Source of the DNA: Streptomyces carminius | GTDB taxonomy: Bacteria > Actinomycetota > Actinomycetes > Streptomycetales > Streptomycetaceae | Assembly: GCF_002794255.1 (NCBI RefSeq) | Contig: NZ_PGGW01000040.1 | Location: 124,001 to 188,000 of the forward strand | Direction: 5' to 3' | Length of the DNA: 64,000 nt | In this document: positions 59,607 through 64,000 of the stretch, in pieces | Layout: every line of letters begins with the position of its first letter | Position numbering within the stretch: the first letter of the stretch is position 1 | Translations under genes and position numbers: made by a program | The notes under the pieces: model-generated | Database searches by the model: none | Seen by the model: only the letters and a program-made list of their open reading frames with translations | Told to the model about the DNA's origin: nothing

Positions 59607-61130
59607 CTACGAAACAGCCTCAGCAGCCGTTGTACGGGGCTCATAGACAACGACCTGCGCCCCGTCCACTCTTATGGTGCGCTCCTTGATGAAGTGTTCT
59701 GCCAGCACCCTCTCCTTCATCAGGTCCGCCTCGCCGCGTTCGACATGATTTCCTGTGGGTTCCGTCACCACGATGATTCGTGCGCTGCTGCGCATGCGCG
59801 CGCGAATCCAGGAGGAAGGCAGTTCGGTGCCGTAGAGATCGTGCGAGGCGGCCGGAGTGCGCGCCTGGGCTACGTCGAACATCTTTCTGTGCACCGAGGG
59901 GTAGGCCAGTGACCATGCGCGCCTCTTCACGGACAGGTAGACAATTCCGTCACCGGGAGCGTATTCCCTGGACAGGACCGTCGCCAGAGCGGTGACGTTG
60001 TCCGACCGGCTTTCCGGTGCCCGCAGCCTGAGCGACTCGGGTATCAGCAGTGCGATCGCCGACACGACAGCCAGTGCTGCGGTCACTCGCAGGCTGCGCC
60101 CGAGTTCAGGGACACGGTCCAGTGCGGCCCCCAGGAGGAGCGCCAGACCGACGAGACCATAGAGCACGTACCTCTCCACGTAGAGAGGCTTGTGGAGAGA
60201 AATCAGCACGAGAAGCGCGGTGGGGAGCACGAACAGAGGCAGGGCGATCGCCCGTAGACTGAAAGGCGGTTCGGGAGAATGCTTTCCAGCGCCCCTCGGG
60301 GAAGCGAAGCAGAAGAGGGCTGTCGCGATGGAGAACTGCATCGCGAAGCGCCGGTACTGACCACCGGTGACACCGTTGATCCACGCGACCTGTTCGGATT
60401 GCATCATTCCCAGGACCGCAAGGGGTGCGGCGCCCGCCATGACCAGAAGCGTGGTGTACGCCCACGAGCGCCGCGCACAACCCGGCAGGACGAGGGCATG
60501 CGCCACGAAAGCAAGGGCGGCGAACTGGTGCAGGATGCACGCCGCCAGCATAAGGGCGCCGTACACGATCCACGGCGCCGTCAAACCCCTACGCTTGACG
60601 GCCACCGGGGCCCGGCAACTGAGCACCGCGCTCACAAGGAAATATGTGGCCCAGACGACGAGTGCGCAGACCAGCGAGTACGAGCGTCCCTCCTGTGAGT
60701 ATCTTTGGACAGCCGGGAGCAGGGCGAAGGAGAGACCTGCCAGTATCCCCGCTCGCGTCCCCGCCAACCGGGCGCCGAGTGCCGTGACTCCTGCCGCCGC
60801 CAGCGCGCCGGCGAGAACGGAGGGAAGGCGCAGCACCAGGAGGTCGGTCCCGAACACAGCGAACAGCCCGTGCATGAGAAGGTAATAGGCGCCGTGCACG
60901 GCGTCCACGTTGCCCAGCGTCTGCCACAGGTCCGGCAGGCTGCGGGAAGCCAGTCCGAGAGTCGCGGCCTCGTCGTGCCACAGGGTGTCGTCCCTGCGAA
61001 TTCCCCATACGCCGAGAAGGGTGGACAGCAGAACGGGCAGGAGCAGGGGAGCGAGGAATCCTCGGCGGGCGGGCGCGGAAACTTCCCGAGGCGGGTTTTC
61101 CGTATCGTCGACAAGGTCGAGCAGGGACAT
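59607..61130 (-). CDS. Glycosyltransferase family 39-like (polyprenyl-linked mannosyltransferase-type) membrane protein
   Basis: 507 aa. About 11-12 membrane helices. First outer loop DDTLWHDEAATLGLASRSLPDLWQTLGNVDAVHGAYYLLMH contains the acidic Asp-Glu pair of GT-C enzymes, followed by FGTDLLVLRLPSVLAGALAAAGV. A C-terminal soluble part ends with VDGAQVVVYEPRT. Such enzymes move sugars from polyprenyl phosphate to protein or lipid outside the membrane. Codon third-position GC is visibly lower than in neighbours, hinting at recent transfer. Confidence 0.85.
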   Translation of the reverse strand: MSLLDLVDDTENPPREVSAPARRGFLAPLLLPVLLSTLLGVWGIRRDDTLWHDEAATLGLASRSLPDLWQTLGNVDAVHGAYYLLMHGLFAVFGTDLLVLRLPSVLAGALAAAGVTALGARLAGTRAGILAGLSFALLPAVQRYSQEGRSYSLVCALVVWATYFLVSAVLSCRAPVAVKRRGLTAPWIVYGALMLAACILHQFAALAFVAHALVLPGCARRSWAYTTLLVMAGAAPLAVLGMMQSEQVAWINGVTGGQYRRFAMQFSIATALFCFASPRGAGKHSPEPPFSLRAIALPLFVLPTALLVLISLHKPLYVERYVLYGLVGLALLLGAALDRVPELGRSLRVTAALAVVSAIALLIPESLRLRAPESRSDNVTALATVLSREYAPGDGIVYLSVKRRAWSLAYPSVHRKMFDVAQARTPAASHDLYGTELPSSWIRARMRSSARIIVVTEPTGNHVERGEADLMKERVLAEHFIKERTIRVDGAQVVVYEPRTTAAEAVS

Positions 61131-61258
61131 CGGCGGCAGGGCCTTTCAGCAGCGGCGGAGAAACTCCGCCAGCGTGCCCGGACCTCGTTGACCGGATGCT
61201 GACCCAACCTGACCGGCCGATCAGGAAAGCGATCCGGCGCTGTGCGAGGCTGCACCAC

Positions 61259-61939
61259 ATGCGCATCCTGGTGGTCGAAGACGAGGTGGACCTCGCCCAC
61301 ACCCTGCACACCGGTCTGACCGCCGAGGGCTACAGCGTCGACCTCGCCCATGACGGCCGCCAGGGACTGTGGATGGCCCGGACCGGTGACTACGCCCTTG
61401 TCGTACTGGACCTGATGCTGCCCGGACTCAACGGCTACAAGGTCTGCGCCCAACTGCGCCGGGAGGGCAACGCGACCCCCATCCTGATACTCACCGCCAA
61501 GGACGGGGAGTGGGACCAGGCGGAGGCCCTGGACACAGGGGCCGACGACTACCTGGCCAAACCCTTCTCCTACGTGGTGCTCGTCGCGCGGCTGCGGGCC
61601 CTGGTCAGACGAGCCGCCGCGGTCGCCCCGCCCGTCCTCGCCGTGGGCGACCTCTCGCTGGACGTCGCCGGCCGGGTCTGCCACCGGGCCGGGACCCGGG
61701 TGGACCTCACGCCCAGGGAGTTCGCCGTGCTGGAGCTGCTGGCCCGCCGGGCGGGCCAGGTGGTCTCCAAAACGGATCTGCTCTATCACGCGTGGCCCGA
61801 CGAAGCCGAGGATCCCAACCTGGTGGAGGCGCGGGTCAGCTCCCTCCGCAAGAAGGTGGACGCCGCGTTCCGCCGGCAGTCCCTGCAGACCGTACGGGGT
61901 ACCGGCTACCGGCTGGTGGACGACCGTGAACGCGACTGA
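61259..61939 (+). CDS. OmpR-family response regulator
   Basis: 226 aa from ATG 61259 (MRILVVEDEVDLAHTLH), chosen for the standard family start. Receiver with phospho-acceptor Asp51 (VVLDLMLPG), Thr/Lys switch residues ILTAKDG and DYLAKPFSY. Winged helix from about 135: LTPREFAVLELLARRAGQVVSKTDLLYHAW ... VSSLRKKVD ... TVRGTGYRL. Overlaps its kinase gene by 14 bp. Divergent from the glycosyltransferase gene. Confidence 0.92.
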   Translation: MRILVVEDEVDLAHTLHTGLTAEGYSVDLAHDGRQGLWMARTGDYALVVLDLMLPGLNGYKVCAQLRREGNATPILILTAKDGEWDQAEALDTGADDYLAKPFSYVVLVARLRALVRRAAAVAPPVLAVGDLSLDVAGRVCHRAGTRVDLTPREFAVLELLARRAGQVVSKTDLLYHAWPDEAEDPNLVEARVSSLRKKVDAAFRRQSLQTVRGTGYRLVDDRERD

Positions 61940-63419
61940 GCCGCGCCGCCGCCGGTGGCCGCGTTCGGTACGGGCCCGCACGGCCCTGGCCGCCGCCTCG
62001 GCCGCCGCCGTCCTCCTGGCCGGCATCGGCTGGTGGGTACACCACGACCTCTACCACCAGAGCACGCGGATCGCCGAAGAACAAGCCCGGAACAATCTCC
62101 TCGCTCTCGTCGATCAGCTGAAGGAGGGCGCGGTTCCCGGCCACAGGAGCGCCGTACCGTACGAGGTGGTCGCGACCGGCCGACGCACCGCTGTCGCCTC
62201 CGGAGGAGGCATGGAGGACTTCGATCCCGGCGCCCGCCATGTGCTGCCCGCCCCGTCCGCGCTCTCCGCCTCACCGGACGGCGGTGCGGACTGGGGCTAC
62301 ACGATCCGTCCCCTCCGCATACCGGAACGCCGCGACTACGACCCCGGGCACGGACTCGACCTGGCCGGTGGGACCTACCCGGTCCTGTACGCCGACATCT
62401 GGGCCGGTGAACTGGGCAGCGACAAAGCCGCCGCTCTGGGCGTCACCGCCGACGCCACGCTGCGGGCCTATGTGGTGCTGCTTCCGGACACGGCCGAGGC
62501 GATCACCGAGACCACCGACCGCCTGCTGCTGCGGGCCGGCCTCGCCGGCCTCGTGCTGATCGCCGCCGCCGTCTACTTCACCGTCCGCATCGCGCTGCGG
62601 CCGGTCGAGGCCATCCGCGTCCTCACCGCCTCGGTCACCCCGAGCGACCCCCGCGAACGCGTCACCGTCCCCGCCACGGGACACGAGATCACCGCCCTGG
62701 CCACCACCATCAACGCCACCCTCCAACGCCTCGACGACGCCGCCGACCGGCAGCGCCGCTTCGTCGCGGACGCCGCCCACGAACTGCGCAGCCCCCTCAC
62801 CACACTGCTGGCCGGCCTGGAGGTCGCGCTCGCCTACCCGGAACGCACCGACTGGCCCGCCACAGCCACCACCGCCGCACGACAGACCCGCCGTCTCCAC
62901 GCTCTCGCCGAAGACCTGCTGCTCCTCGCCCGCCTCGACACCCGCGCTCCCGTGAGCGGCTCCGAAACCGTCGACCTGGCAGCCCTCGCCTCCCGGCTGA
63001 CCGAGCAGTACCCCCTCACCGAACGGCCGCTGGCTCTCGCTTGCGACAGCACCGCCCCCGCACACGTCCACGGAAACCACGACGATTTCGAACGGCTGCT
63101 GCGCAACCTCCTCGACAACGCCGCCCGCCACGCCGCCCACCGCATCCAGATCACCGTCCGGAACGAGGACGACCGGGTCGTCCTCACGGTGCACGACGAC
63201 GGACCGGGCGTGCCCCCCGAGGACGCCGAGCGCGTCTTCGAACGCTTCGTCCGGCTCGACGACGCCCGCTCCCGCGACCACGGCGGCACCGGCCTGGGCC
63301 TCGCCATCGCCCGCGACCTGGCCCACCGCCACCAGGGCACCCTCACCCTGGTCCCCCGGACCCTCGGAGCATGCTTCCGGCTACGCCTTCCCCGAGCCCC
63401 CGCCCCGGCCGGGGAATGA
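61926..63419 (+). CDS. Sensor histidine kinase
   Basis: 497 aa from GTG 61926. Two membrane helices (about 19-38 and 202-220) enclose a sensor domain of about 160 residues. HAMP (ALRPVEAIRVLTASVTPS...), H-box RRFVADAAHELRSPLTTLLAG with His285, then N-box LLRNLLDNAARHA, G1 DDGPGVPPEDAERVFERF, and G2 GGTGLGLAIARDLA. Cognate partner of the OmpR regulator. Signal unknown. Confidence 0.92.
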   Translation: MNATEPRRRRWPRSVRARTALAAASAAAVLLAGIGWWVHHDLYHQSTRIAEEQARNNLLALVDQLKEGAVPGHRSAVPYEVVATGRRTAVASGGGMEDFDPGARHVLPAPSALSASPDGGADWGYTIRPLRIPERRDYDPGHGLDLAGGTYPVLYADIWAGELGSDKAAALGVTADATLRAYVVLLPDTAEAITETTDRLLLRAGLAGLVLIAAAVYFTVRIALRPVEAIRVLTASVTPSDPRERVTVPATGHEITALATTINATLQRLDDAADRQRRFVADAAHELRSPLTTLLAGLEVALAYPERTDWPATATTAARQTRRLHALAEDLLLLARLDTRAPVSGSETVDLAALASRLTEQYPLTERPLALACDSTAPAHVHGNHDDFERLLRNLLDNAARHAAHRIQITVRNEDDRVVLTVHDDGPGVPPEDAERVFERFVRLDDARSRDHGGTGLGLAIARDLAHRHQGTLTLVPRTLGACFRLRLPRAPAPAGE

Positions 63420-63563
63420 CGCACCTCTCCACAGGCCCGGAGAAGAGCGTTGACGCGGAGTCCGAAGTGGCCAGGGCCGGTGGTCCGGGCTTGGGCACCC
63501 CGGCCCCTTCGCCGTCCGGGCGCGAGAAGTGCAGAGGTTTCGACCTGTTCAGCGCAACGCGGG

Positions 63564-64000
63564 TCAGCGGCGGGGCAGCACGCCCAGGAGGGTTGCGGTC
63601 AGGGCCAGCTCCAAGGAGTCCTTCAGTTCCAGGTGGAAGCGGGCCAGGTCGGGCTCGGCCTGGTAGGCCGCCTGCAGGCTGGGCGGGGGTGTGCTGTACG
63701 CCGACAGCGCGCCGGCCATGACCATGGTCTGCAGGCTGAACAGTGTCGCGTTCTCGCCCAGCTCCGGCAGGTACTTCAGGAGCAGGGAGGTCATGGTTGT
63801 CAGGCGGTCCAGGGAGGCGCGCTTGTAGCGTGCGACGACCTCGACGGAGACATTGCGTTCCAGGACACTGCCCTGTGCGCCGAAGAGGTCGCACAGCACC
63901 ACTCGGCCGGAGAGTGAGCGGCTGAGGATCTCGGCCACCGCTGCCGCCCGCTCGGCCATGGGTGGATTCTCGTCGATGCCGGCAGCCAACTCGTCTGCCA
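63564..64000 (-). CDS. TetR-family regulator, C-terminal part (truncated by window edge)
   Basis: At least 145 residues of ligand-binding domain; the open frame continues upstream past the window end (ADELAAGIDENPPMAERAAAVAEILSRS...). DLFGAQGSVLERNVSVEVVARYKRASLDRLTTMTSLLLKYLPEL and TLFSLQTMVMAGALSAYS resemble TetR_C domains. The DNA-binding helix-turn-helix is not in the window. The stop is 144 bp after the convergent kinase gene. Confidence 0.7.
   Translation of the reverse strand, partial: ADELAAGIDENPPMAERAAAVAEILSRSLSGRVVLCDLFGAQGSVLERNVSVEVVARYKRASLDRLTTMTSLLLKYLPELGENATLFSLQTMVMAGALSAYSTPPPSLQAAYQAEPDLARFHLELKDSLELALTATLLGVLPRR

Noticed and set aside
1..64000. tRNA genes, CRISPR arrays, insertion sequences, integrases or a biosynthetic gene cluster
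   Set aside because: No tRNA-like GGTTC(A/G)A...CC signatures in gaps, no regularly spaced repeats, no transposase or integrase frames, and no PKS, NRPS, terpene or RiPP core enzymes were seen.

Overview
The window is very GC-rich chromosomal DNA with strong third-position G/C bias, frequent GTG/TTG starts and many 4-bp ATGA/GTGA overlaps. Together with GlnR, Nur, RsiG, DUF397/DUF5753 pairs, DUF7848 and WYL regulators this points to Streptomyces (or a very close relative). From memory, the order glnR ... moaD-like ... cysA ... nitrobindin ... nur ... ygfZ resembles the core-chromosome segment around glnR and nur of S. coelicolor, so the left third is probably conserved core. No rRNA, tRNA, CRISPR array, integrase or transposase was seen.

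Layout. 1-5.7 kb: a secreted or membrane protease-like N-terminus cut by the window edge, a LacI regulator and glnR on the minus strand, then a divergent hydrolase/MoaD-like/membrane-protein operon and a DUF2993 lipid-binding protein. 5.9-7.9 kb: sulfur genes, namely an apparently leaderless cysteine-containing leader peptide, CysA thiosulfate sulfurtransferase, DUF1416, and a convergent DsrE-like protein. 8-13.2 kb: three overlapping paralogous single-pass membrane proteins, a tiny membrane peptide, nitrobindin, the nickel regulator Nur and YgfZ. 13.2-21 kb: regulators (WYL, PadR with two HAAS membrane proteins, AraC/GlxA-like) and an APC permease.

21-28.5 kb is accessory: Uma2 nuclease-like protein, AAA ATPase, small proteins, an XRE/DUF397 pair facing a DUF7848 trio, a lamin-tail secreted protein and a 468-aa protein that looks like a toxin or effector of the type linked to extracellular contractile injection systems. 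28.6-38 kb is transport: a PadR-controlled MacB/FtsX-type exporter, an orphan solute-binding protein, and an AglEFG-like sugar ABC importer whose first permease carries a large inserted extracytoplasmic domain. 38-42 kb: D-aminoacyl-tRNA deacylase, the anti-sigma factor RsiG with altered c-di-GMP motif positions, asparaginase and an Eis-like acetyltransferase.

42-64 kb: GntR/phosphotransferase/HAD cluster, PAS-PP2C phosphatase, ankyrin protein, flavin reductases, sulfotransferase, DUF3152 metalloprotease-like protein, methyltransferase, LLM oxidoreductase, a DUF368 polyprenyl-phosphate translocase overlapping a HAD gene tail to tail, a WYL regulator, a glycosyltransferase family 39-like membrane protein with visibly lower third-position GC, an OmpR/histidine-kinase pair and a truncated TetR gene. 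Strong hairpin terminators separate several convergent pairs. Start sites were chosen from Shine-Dalgarno spacing, overlaps and family N-termini.
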